A DNA stretch of 42,083 nt from positions 37,325 to 79,407 of the forward strand of contig OKRB01000117.1 of NCBI GenBank assembly GCA_900290245.1, read 5' to 3'. The translations under genes and the position numbers were made by a program. Of this stretch, positions 32,469 through 42,083 are shown piece after piece. The DNA comes from Candidatus Sulfuritelmatomonas gaucii. GTDB taxonomy: Bacteria; Acidobacteriota; Terriglobia; Terriglobales; Acidobacteriaceae. Within the stretch, counting starts at the first letter, position 1. The number at the start of each line of letters is the position of its first letter. Under the pieces are notes generated by a model. The model had not been told where the DNA came from, did no database searches, and worked only from the letters and a program-made list of their open reading frames with translations.

Positions 32469-33454
32469 GGCGAAAGCGGGGCCAGAAAGCGGTGGCGAGC
32501 CGCGGCAGAAATTGACTGCAAATCCAGGAGCGTCAGAAAATCGATGGTGCGAAACTCACGGTCCCACGCCGGCGGCGCGGCAATGCGCGCGCCAATCGCG
32601 AGGTAGGTCCTGAGCAGCTTGGGAATCTTGATCGCATCCGGCGGCGGAGCAAAATTACCCGATCCATCGGTCTCGCAGGAGGACGGCTGTGCGTCGCGGT
32701 CCTGCTGATCCAAATCGATGCTTCCTGTTGGGCACGCATAGGCTGCGGTCGGTGAAGTTTCAAACTCCGGGGCAACCCGGCAATCCTCAAGCTGGCGATG
32801 CATGCGCCAGCCCTCCGCCGGGTCATTGGAGTTTAAAGAAGAGCAACCGAGCAAATAACGAAGCCCCATGTTGGTAGCATACTGCGCAATTCCTCTCCAC
32901 AACAACATGAGCACTTCGGGAGTGCGATGTTCGCGGTCGATCGACGCGCGGCCCAACTCCAGAATCCCCGCGCGCAGCGGTTCGTAAGTTGCAAGGTTGA
33001 ACTCCTGTTCGCTGTAGTACCCCAGATGGCATGCGGCCGTCTCGCCGGATTGCATGCGATAGGTTCCCACTACGCGCCGATTCAACTTGTCTTCAACCAG
33101 CAGGTGCTCGCAGATTGCGTCAAAGCGGTCGGTGTCGAGGCCGGTCTCGTACGAACTTTCCAGCCCTTCGCCCAACTCGATATTGAACACTTTGAAGCGC
33201 AGCCGGCAGGTAGCCACGCGGTCGGCCCGTGTTTCTGCCAGCCGCAGCCGGTATCGGCCAACCTCGGCATGAATGGAGCGAGCGGGAGATGGCGAAGAAT
33301 GCGGCGCCGCGCTCGCAGGATATCCAACTTCCACCACGGTGACCGGCTCAGGAGCCAGCCTCAACCGAACCCGTTGCCGTAGATACGGGATCACGCCGCC
33401 AGTATCCGGGTAACCCTGTAAATGGCCGATCAAACTGCTGCAAAATTGGTGCAA
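32465..33454 (-). CDS. olsB: Ornithine-lipid N-acyltransferase-like (OlsB, GNAT fold)
   Basis: It probably transfers a 3-hydroxyacyl chain from acyl carrier protein to the amino group of ornithine. The Acetyltransf_5-type core is visible: YRLRLAETRADRVATCRLRFKVFNIELGEGL, then CEHLLVEDKLNRRVVGTYRM and ILELGRASIDREHRTPEVLMLLWRGIAQY. The first 50 residues are not conserved, and the TTG start at 33454 has a poor ribosome site. A GTG at 33394 is an alternative. An Asp/Gln-rich insert (SIDLDQQDRDAQPSS) near residue 250 is unusual. It is coupled to the downstream PlsC-like gene. The divergent membrane-protein gene shares its promoter region, which contains a strong palindrome. Confidence 0.82.
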   Translation of the reverse strand: MHQFCSSLIGHLQGYPDTGGVIPYLRQRVRLRLAPEPVTVVEVGYPASAAPHSSPSPARSIHAEVGRYRLRLAETRADRVATCRLRFKVFNIELGEGLESSYETGLDTDRFDAICEHLLVEDKLNRRVVGTYRMQSGETAACHLGYYSEQEFNLATYEPLRAGILELGRASIDREHRTPEVLMLLWRGIAQYATNMGLRYLLGCSSLNSNDPAEGWRMHRQLEDCRVAPEFETSPTAAYACPTGSIDLDQQDRDAQPSSCETDGSGNFAPPPDAIKIPKLLRTYLAIGARIAAPPAWDREFRTIDFLTLLDLQSISAAARHRFLAPLSP

Positions 33455-33526
33455 ATAATTCTATTGGGGCTGTAATCCGGCGGTAACAGCGGGGCGACTC
33501 TTCTCAATTACGGGATTGCCTTCGCG

Positions 33527-33549
33527 TTCACTTTGCGATATAAAGTGAA
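33527..33549. promoter_or_regulatory. Palindromic operator in the olsB / membrane-protein divergent promoter
   Basis: TTCACTTT (33527-33534) and AAAGTGAA (33542-33549) are perfect inverted repeats with a 7-bp spacer. GATATAAAG within the palindrome can serve as a forward -10 region. The site resembles PadR-type ACTTTG/CAAAGT operators (recalled similarity, not proof). It sits 16 bp before the ATG at 33565 and 73 bp from the olsB start. Confidence 0.5.
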
Positions 33550-33564
33550 TTCACGAGGTGATTC

Positions 33565-33948
33565 ATGAAAACCATTCAGCGCTCCATAGCCGCCCTGGAA
33601 CTGCTCCTGATCTTCCCCGCTGTGCTGTTCATGACGGCGCTCTTTGCGCGCAGTGTGCAGCCGCAGCAATATGAGCCGGCTCACACGGCGCAGCGCATTG
33701 TTGACTGGTATGCGGCGCGCACGCATGTCGGCCTCTGGCTGCTTCTGATTGCCTTTCCGCTGGCGGTCCTTGTCACAGGCTGTGCCGCTCTGGCGCGCAA
33801 CTGGCGCGATGACCCTGCCCTGCGCGAAGCCGCGCGATCCGCTATCGCCGCGCTTCGCAGTCATCTCGCAGCGTTTTTTGTGGCTGCGGCAACGTTGACC
33901 GCCGGAGGCATTCTGGCGATCGTCGCTCTTCATTTACTTACAGACTGA
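33565..33948 (+). CDS. Small membrane protein of unknown function (127 aa)
   Basis: Three hydrophobic segments are clear: ALELLLIFPAVLFMTALFA (about 9-27), VGLWLLLIAFPLAVLVTGCAAL (about 55-76) and FFVAAATLTAGGILAIVALHLL (about 104-125). GAGGTG precedes the ATG. The loop between the first two helices is polar (QYEPAHTAQRIVDWY). No family is recognised. It is transcribed away from olsB under a palindromic site, so it may respond to the same signal. It converges on the VirB10-like gene with a 9-bp gap. Confidence 0.75.
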   Translation: MKTIQRSIAALELLLIFPAVLFMTALFARSVQPQQYEPAHTAQRIVDWYAARTHVGLWLLLIAFPLAVLVTGCAALARNWRDDPALREAARSAIAALRSHLAAFFVAAATLTAGGILAIVALHLLTD

Positions 33949-33957
33949 GCAGACGCT

Positions 33958-34965
33958 TCAGCGCATCCGGCCGCTGACAGCCACTCCGCCGCGCATTGCC
34001 ATCATGGGACCGTGGGCTGCGTAGCCTCCTGCAACAAATCCGCGGCCCGCATATCCGTACGCATAGCTGCGCACCGCCGGCGCGTACGGGCGTGGCGCAT
34101 AGCCGCGCACGTACGGTCCTCCCACATACGCTCTCGGTCCATATATGACTCCGACCCGTGGACCGACGAACACGCCACCGTACGCGAACACAGGATAGGG
34201 CGCAACCATCACAGGGGGAGCGTACGGCACGAACACGGGCGCGGGTACCGGCGGAGCATAGGCCATTGCCGGTGGCGGAGCCTGCTCTTCCATCGGAGGC
34301 ATAGGCTGCTCGGGAGCCGCATATCCATTCTGCTGACCGTAGTCCGGTTCCTGCGTTGGCGGCGGTGGCTCGGGCGCGTAAGATTGCGGGCCACGCTGGT
34401 ACAGTCCATAGGGATCGCGTTGCGGCTCCGGAACCACAGGAACCTGGATGTCATCCATCACGCGCAGAGTCATTGCCGTTTCGGTCTTCAGAGTCGGGCG
34501 CGGCCCGCGCATGGGTAGCATGAGCAGGTCAATTGGCCAAAGCACAGGAATGCTCCACAGCGTAATGTCACGCGCCACGTGGCCTTTGCCCAGGATGCGC
34601 CCCTGCGCGTCAATTTGGTAGCCGGGCACGTCGACGACCTTGGCATCGATCGGAACAACCGTGTCGCCCACATAGAGGCGGTCGAAATTCAGTTGCATCC
34701 AGCCCTTGCCCACAAAGTGGCCGGGGTCCTTGTACTCGGCGAATTCTCCGCCGAGGTAGCTGCCGTAGGGCAACAGGAAATCGCCGCGTTGATGCTCAAC
34801 CTTGCACAGCACGGGATCGCCAATGGCTGTGTTCTTCGAGGAGATTCTGCCGTCGCCGGTGGTGCACGAGACGAGCGCGCCGGCGGGAATGAGCCGCTGG
34901 CCCGCATCGGCAAACAACTGCGGTGCCAGCAACAACGCAAGAAGCATGAGGGATGTGCGTTTCAT
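33958..34965 (-). CDS. Exported VirB10/TrbI-like beta-barrel protein with Pro/Tyr-rich tail
   Basis: The start is set at ATG 34965, giving the signal peptide MKRTSLMLLALLLAPQLFA. Residues about 22-170 resemble the VirB10/TrbI C-terminal fold: LIPAGALVSCTTGDGRISSKNTAIGDPVLCKV, LLPYGSYLGGEF, GWMQLNFDRLYV and VVPIDAKVVD. From about 185 onward the protein is Pro/Gln/Ala/Tyr-rich, with APP, YGG and YAPRPYAP repeats and no fold. No other secretion-system genes are nearby, so this is likely a stand-alone envelope protein of a lineage-typical family rather than part of a type IV system. Function is unknown. Confidence 0.72.
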   Translation of the reverse strand: MKRTSLMLLALLLAPQLFADAGQRLIPAGALVSCTTGDGRISSKNTAIGDPVLCKVEHQRGDFLLPYGSYLGGEFAEYKDPGHFVGKGWMQLNFDRLYVGDTVVPIDAKVVDVPGYQIDAQGRILGKGHVARDITLWSIPVLWPIDLLMLPMRGPRPTLKTETAMTLRVMDDIQVPVVPEPQRDPYGLYQRGPQSYAPEPPPPTQEPDYGQQNGYAAPEQPMPPMEEQAPPPAMAYAPPVPAPVFVPYAPPVMVAPYPVFAYGGVFVGPRVGVIYGPRAYVGGPYVRGYAPRPYAPAVRSYAYGYAGRGFVAGGYAAHGPMMAMRGGVAVSGRMR

Positions 34966-35444
34966 AGTTTGCCTCCAAGGCAAGAATTCGGGTGGAACCG
35001 CAATCGCACTTCCAGAATGAATCGGCTCAGGAATTTCAATGCTTCAGTCCGCCGGATAGAGGGGCAATCGCCACGGCAGGAGCGGGCTTGCGAAAAAACG
35101 CAGTAACACACCTCCTGTTCGCCGCAAGAGCTCAAGTATAAGCGGCGATCGTCTGGCGCTCAATACGCGCACACTTCAACTGCGCCAGCAACGCTGGAGG
35201 TGCAACGACACGCCTCGCGAGATCTGCGCCCCAAGCAGATTTTGAGCGAAAATCCCCCGAGTTACGCTGACAAACCCACGGAGGATGCAAAAGTTTCGCT
35301 ACAACGTAAAATTTTTTTGGGGAAGCAGGTGACAAGCGGTTCTGCGGACCGTCGCAGAACTGGCCTTGGGGGAAAGTCGTTTGCCCCGGATGCAATGAGA
35401 ACGCATTCACCTTCATCGCGCAGCTGACCACGACGACTGCATTG
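34966..35444. other. Intergenic region with a hairpin
   Basis: These 479 bp lie between the start of the VirB10-like gene and the end of the GH16 gene, both leftward. GTTCTGCG (35339-35346) and CGCAGAAC (35353-35360) form an eight-pair hairpin with a 6-nt loop, about 85 bp past the GH16 stop. It could end or protect that transcript, but there is no adjacent T-run. No gene is supported. Confidence 0.5.
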
Positions 35445-36644
35445 TCAATTCGTGTAGATTCGCACGTAATCGACCAACATTTGCGACGGGAACGGCGTGG
35501 TCGCATTCGGCGGCCCAGGCCAGCTGCCGCCAATCGCAAGATTGAGAATGATGAAGCTGCTCTGTCCCCCGTCGAACGGCCACACCGCGCCGCTCAGACC
35601 GTTAAGGTTCGTGGAAGTGTAGGTGACGTAAGGCTGGCTGGGATTATCTACGTAATACAAAACACTGTTTTTGCTCCAGATCATGCCGTACGTGTGCCAC
35701 TCCGACGCCGTGGCGCCGTTGATAAAGTCGTAGGTTGTACCCAGATCCACGCCGGTGAAGCCCGTTCCGTGGATCGAGCCCTGGTTCCAATCAGATGTGG
35801 CCGCAGGAGGATTGTTCTGCGTTCCCTTCGGCGGCAACCCCGTGGCATCGACGCGTTCCAGGACGTCCATCTCACCGCAGGCCGGCCAGTTCACCGTCGC
35901 AATATTGTTGCCCATAAGCCAACCCGCGGGCCAATATCCCTGGGCTTCCGGCACCTGCGCGCGAAACTCGATGCGGCCATATTGAAAACTGAACAGTCCC
36001 TGTGTCTTCAGCCGCGCCGACGTGTACACGCCGGGCGATGGTTGCTGCGCAACAATGTGCAAATAGCCATCGGCGCCCACGTAGGCACTGGGGCTTGCCA
36101 TTGAACAGGGCGATGCATTTGATCCCCAGGCGCAATACGTCTCTAGTTCGCTATTCCCGAATCCACTGTTTCCCGTTTCATAGGTCCACACCTGCTGATT
36201 CGGCTGCGCATTCGATCCCGTTGCGTTCGCGAACTCATCGCTCCACACAAGTGCGCCCGATGGAATGTTAAGATTGAAGGCCTGCGAAGCGACGCTGCTG
36301 GCGCCAGCAGAACTCTGCGCGATCGCCTTCACGGTCAGGTTCGACGCCAGCAGGAACGGCGCCTGGTAGATTTGCGACGATGATGTTGGAGTAGATCCGT
36401 CGACCGTGTAGTAGATGGTTGCGCCTGGAGTCGAGGACGCGAGGCTCACAACTACCGCGCCATTCAGTGCGGCTGCAGTGGCAACGGTCGGCGCTGCCGC
36501 CGGCTGCGGCGGCGGTGAGGTGCCGATGTTGGCTGCGCCGCCCCCGCCGCAGGCGCACAGCAACTCGCCGGTCAATGCTGCCGCAGCCAGCATGGCCGCT
36601 CCCATACCAATGTCCATCCCGCGCCACATCGCTCGGTAAATCAT
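35445..36644 (-). CDS. GH16 beta-glucanase (laminarinase-like) lipoprotein
   Basis: It likely cleaves beta-1,3(-1,4)-glucans. The start is ATG 36644 with GGGAG eight bases upstream. An earlier ATG at 36665 has no site. The signal sequence GAAMLAAAALTGELLCAC suggests lipid attachment at the Cys of LCAC. A Pro/Ala linker is followed by a chitobiase-C-terminal-like module (TPGATIYYTVDGSTPTSS) at about 65-125. The GH16 domain covers about 130-399: ALVWSDEFA, the catalytic E-x-D-x-x-E in CGEMDVLERVD, WPAGWLMG before it, and the closing MLVDYVRIY. The family and active site are clear, but glucan linkage preference is not. Confidence 0.92.
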   Translation of the reverse strand: MIYRAMWRGMDIGMGAAMLAAAALTGELLCACGGGGAANIGTSPPPQPAAAPTVATAAALNGAVVVSLASSTPGATIYYTVDGSTPTSSSQIYQAPFLLASNLTVKAIAQSSAGASSVASQAFNLNIPSGALVWSDEFANATGSNAQPNQQVWTYETGNSGFGNSELETYCAWGSNASPCSMASPSAYVGADGYLHIVAQQPSPGVYTSARLKTQGLFSFQYGRIEFRAQVPEAQGYWPAGWLMGNNIATVNWPACGEMDVLERVDATGLPPKGTQNNPPAATSDWNQGSIHGTGFTGVDLGTTYDFINGATASEWHTYGMIWSKNSVLYYVDNPSQPYVTYTSTNLNGLSGAVWPFDGGQSSFIILNLAIGGSWPGPPNATTPFPSQMLVDYVRIYTN

Positions 36645-36810
36645 TGATCGTCTCCCGGCGCTCATCTAAGCACTTTCGATGATCCGGAGTCAATCTGATG
36701 GGAACGTTCGCCAGCCAGCTGCTCGCGAGGCAAATGACTTCACTCCGCGACAGCCTCAACCAGACGCGGCCTGTCGAGTCTTGCTACCTACCAGAGAGGC
36801 CCGTCCGGCT

Positions 36811-39536
<2,726 letters not shown>

Positions 39537-39540
<4 letters not shown>

Positions 39541-40667
39541 GTCTGGCTCACGCTCTCGCGGGCATAGGATTCCGCAGCGTCCATCGCCGGAATCTCCCGC
39601 GGGGCCATGCCTTCAACGGCCTTGGCAATCGCCGCGATGTGCTCGGGCGTATTTCCGCAGCAGCCGCCAGCGATGTTGATCAGCCCGGCTCGCGCAAATT
39701 CGCCCAGGTACCGCGCCATATCCGCAGGCCCGAGGTCGAAGCCCGTTGGCGATAGCGGATTCGGCAAACCCGCATTCGGATAGCAGGAGATGGCCACATT
39801 CGCTTTGTCGGCCATGTCTTCAAGGAACGGATACATCAAGTCCGGCCCCAAGGAGCAATTCAGGCCCACGCTCAACGGTCGAGTGTGCTTCACGGCATTC
39901 CAGAACGCCTCCACCGTTTGCCCTGAAATCATGGTTTCGCCGCCCCGGCCCACCGCGGCCGAAATCATCAGCGGCAGTTCTTTGCCGGCCTCGTTAAACA
40001 CTTCGCGAATGCCAACAAGCGCGGCCTTGGCGTTCAGCGAGTCAAAGATCGTTTCAACGAGAAGCAACTCGGCGCCCCCGGCCATTAACGCCTTCGCCTG
40101 TTGCTTGTACGCCGTCTTCACCTGATCGAAGGTGACCACGCGAAACCCCGGATCGTCGGCATCAGGCGAGTTCGAAAGCGACACCGTCTGCGGCCCGATG
40201 GCGCCCGCCACAAACCTCTGGCGCCCCGTCTCGTTACTCACGCGATCGGCCCACTCGCGGCACAACCGCGCCGACTGCTCATTGATCTCCCAAGCCAGTT
40301 CGCCGAGGAATTTGTCGTCAATAACTTTCTGGTAGAACTCCGGATCCTTTCGACCGCCCCGCTCCCGCGGATCGTCCACGAAGAACTCGCTCTGCACAAT
40401 GCTAGTGGCGCCAAAAGTGTTCGTCTCAAGAATGTCGGCACCCACCTCCAGAAACTGGCGATGGATGTCGCCGATCATATTGGGCTGCGTGAGCGTAAAC
40501 AGATCGCCGTTGTTCAGCAGATCCTTCTTCGCATTCTTGAAACGATCTCCGCGAATGTCGGCTTCTTTCATCCCGTAGTTGCGGATGGTCGTGCCCATCG
40601 CTCCGTCGAGGACAGCGATTCGTTGGGCAAGAATCCGTTCAAGTGGATGGGTTGCTGCGTTGGTCAT
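39537..40667 (-). CDS. metH: Methionine synthase homocysteine-binding module (split MetH)
   Basis: This is the zinc homocysteine S-methyltransferase domain that forms MetH module one. [17 protein letters not shown] and [17 protein letters not shown] open the barrel. Zinc ligands are the Cys of GLNCSLG and the Cys pair of [12 protein letters not shown]. The start is ATG 40667 with AAGGATC directly upstream. The frame stays open far upstream to 40862 without support. The protein ends at 376 residues, shortly after the barrel, where fused MetH would continue through a short linker. Stop/start overlap with the second gene favours equal synthesis of both halves. Confidence 0.94.
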
Positions 40668-40992
40668 TTGATCCTTCTGGTGTCCTACCGCCTTGGTCGG
40701 CAAGGGCAAGGAGCTCAGCAAATGTCGCGATTGCCGTGGGTGGCCGCAAGCTGGAAACAAGGGGAACCGGCCTATTCTCAAGAATATCGGACTCTGCAGC
40801 CCATGCCGGACTGAATCGCGCCGAATGTGCTTCAGCGGAGCCTGAATTGCGCCCATCTTCATTGAACGGAGTGCTACCGGGTGGAATCGTGTTTTCTCTT
40901 TGATTTACTCTCTGACTCGAAGAAGACTGCTCTCAAGGCTGATGGCAATGGGTCTGCGAGGTTTCTTTGCACGTTCTAGACTAAGAACAGCA
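40668..40992. other. Divergent intergenic region between metH and ftsY
   Basis: These 325 bp serve two divergent genes. I looked for SAM-I, SAM-IV, SAH and cobalamin riboswitch signatures on the metH strand and found none that I can defend. No clear promoter hexamers are visible. An in-frame upstream extension of ftsY (to 40900) looks non-coding. Confidence 0.5.
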
Positions 40993-41970
40993 ATGATTCA
41001 AACCCTTTTTGGCAGCCTTGAACCCGACAAAGCCGCTTCAGACGAAGAGCAGAAGAAAAGCATCTTCGACCGCATGCGCCAGGCCGTATCGCGCACGCGG
41101 GAGTCGTTCTCCGCCAAAATCGCCGACATCGCTGCGATGACGCGTACCGTGGACGAGAGCGCGCTCGACGAGCTCGAAACCGCGCTGCTCACGAGCGATC
41201 TCGGCGTGCCCACTACAACCGCAGTTCTCGACGCGCTGCGCGATCGGGCCCGCCACCAGGCCATTGAAGGCGGCGGCGAGCTGCGCGATCTGCTGAAAGA
41301 ACAACTGATTGCGATACTTAGCGCCCCGGCGGCTGCCGCGCCGCAGGAGCCTGCCTCACCGCCGAAGGTCACGTTTCTTGTCGGCGTCAACGGAACGGGC
41401 AAAACCACTTCGAGTGGGAAGCTTGCTGCATGGAGCCGGGCGCGGGGGCGGTCGGTGTTATTGTGCGCCGCGGATACGTTTCGTGCTGCGGCAATTGAAC
41501 AATTGGAAATTTGGGCGGCGCGCTCCGGCGTGGAGATGATCAAGACGCGGCAGGGCGGCGACCCCGCGGCGGTGCTGTTTGACGCGATCACGGCGGCCAA
41601 ATCGCGCTCGATTGACGAGCTTTATGTCGATACTGCCGGCCGGCTGCACACCAAGACCGGGCTGATGGACGAGCTCGACAAGATGCGCCGGACGGCGGCT
41701 CGGCTGGTCCCCGGAGCGCCGCACGAAGTGCTGCTGGTGATGGATGCGACGACGGGACAAAACGGATTGCAGCAGGCGCGGCTGTTCACGCAATCCGCGG
41801 GAGTGACTGGAATTTTGCTCACGAAGCTTGACGGCACGGCGAAGGGTGGGATTGCGGTGGCGATCGCTCGCGAGCTGAACCTGCCGGTGCGCTACGTTGG
41901 CGTGGGCGAGCAAATGACTGATTTGCTGGAGTTTTCGCCGGCAGAGTTTGTGGATTCGCTGCTGGAGTGA
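40993..41970 (+). CDS. ftsY: Signal recognition particle receptor FtsY
   Basis: FtsY docks SRP-ribosome complexes at the membrane for co-translational insertion. The start chosen is ATG 40993 (MIQTLFGSLEPDK). Upstream in-frame ATGs at 40942 and 40900 add a basic stretch without family support. The N domain (about 25-105) is followed by the GTPase G domain: G1 VGVNGTGKTTSSGKLA, DTFRAAAIEQL, G3 YVDTAGRLHTK, G4 LTKLDGTAKGG. The acidic A domain of enterobacterial FtsY is absent, which is normal for many bacteria. Asn in GVNGTGKTT is the usual FtsY residue and separates it from Ffh. The remaining 113 bp of the window hold no feature. Confidence 0.96.
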   Translation: MIQTLFGSLEPDKAASDEEQKKSIFDRMRQAVSRTRESFSAKIADIAAMTRTVDESALDELETALLTSDLGVPTTTAVLDALRDRARHQAIEGGGELRDLLKEQLIAILSAPAAAAPQEPASPPKVTFLVGVNGTGKTTSSGKLAAWSRARGRSVLLCAADTFRAAAIEQLEIWAARSGVEMIKTRQGGDPAAVLFDAITAAKSRSIDELYVDTAGRLHTKTGLMDELDKMRRTAARLVPGAPHEVLLVMDATTGQNGLQQARLFTQSAGVTGILLTKLDGTAKGGIAVAIARELNLPVRYVGVGEQMTDLLEFSPAEFVDSLLE

Positions 41971-42083
41971 GCGGCGAATGCGGTGCGTGCACAACTTTCA
42001 GTGCAGGATTTCGGCGCAGGGGCTGTAAGGGGCCTCGAATCATCGCAAATGTTCGCTCAAGTGGTGCGTTGACCCCCTCAAAT

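Noticed and set aside
33958..34965. Type IV secretion or conjugation locus
   Set aside because: Only one VirB10-like domain is present, with an atypical tail and no partner genes.
35339..35360. Intrinsic terminator after the GH16 gene
   Set aside because: It is a hairpin without an adjacent T-run, so termination is not supported.
40668..40992. SAM or cobalamin riboswitch before metH
   Set aside because: I looked for the conserved cores and saw only scattered short similarities. A covariance-model search of this stretch would decide.

Overview
The window looks like an untrimmed metagenome or draft-assembly contig end from a soil or plant-litter bacterium. The most likely group is Acidobacteriota (Terriglobia / Acidobacteriaceae). 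This is an inference from the gene repertoire: an ECF sigma / anti-sigma / DUF3106 triplet, CE15 and GH106 carbohydrate enzymes, DUF4384-type caspase proteins, a type III PKS lipid operon, a VirB10-like exported protein, and fairly high GC with GTG/TTG starts. No rRNA or other strict taxonomic marker is present. Bases 1-38 carry an Illumina TruSeq adapter, so true sequence starts at 39.

Region A (39 to about 5970) is a mobile element of visibly lower GC. It holds a partial HK97-type major capsid gene, three small unknown genes, a truncated helix-turn-helix ORF, two small genes including one predicted exported protein, and a leftward operon. That operon encodes a ribbon-helix-helix regulator (broken by a 28-bp tandem duplication), a small coiled-coil-like protein and a nucleotidyltransferase-fold protein. 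The element abuts a tRNA-Val(CAC) gene that lacks its 3' acceptor strand. A 21-bp direct repeat lies inside and just beyond that tRNA, which marks either an attachment site or a false assembly join.

Region B (about 5990-16400) is chromosomal. It has the sigma/anti-sigma/DUF3106 stress operon, then on the minus strand the two-enzyme UDP-xylose pathway (UDP-glucose dehydrogenase, UDP-glucuronate decarboxylase), then a CE15 glucuronoyl esterase and a GH106 alpha-L-rhamnosidase for plant-polymer breakdown.

Region C (17286-23865) is the most unusual part: a forward gene set of four exported proteins. Two are caspase-fold (C14) peptidases with His/Cys dyads, one is a twin-arginine-like exported protein with a Ser/Lys tail, and one is a TPR-like protein with two copies of a 55-residue C-terminal module. 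A tiny signal-peptide-like ORF follows. It may be an envelope proteolysis or signalling system.

Region D (24010-28558) has an M20 peptidase, an alpha/beta hydrolase overlapping a glycerate 2-kinase, and a LacI regulator. Region E (28636-33948) is a lipid island. A type III PKS / methyltransferase / FAD-oxidoreductase operon (phenolic-lipid type) converges on an olsB-olsA-like acyltransferase pair, and palindromic operators lie at both outer promoters. Region F (33958-41970) has a VirB10-like exported protein, a GH16 glucanase lipoprotein, a methionine synthase split into two overlapping genes, and ftsY.
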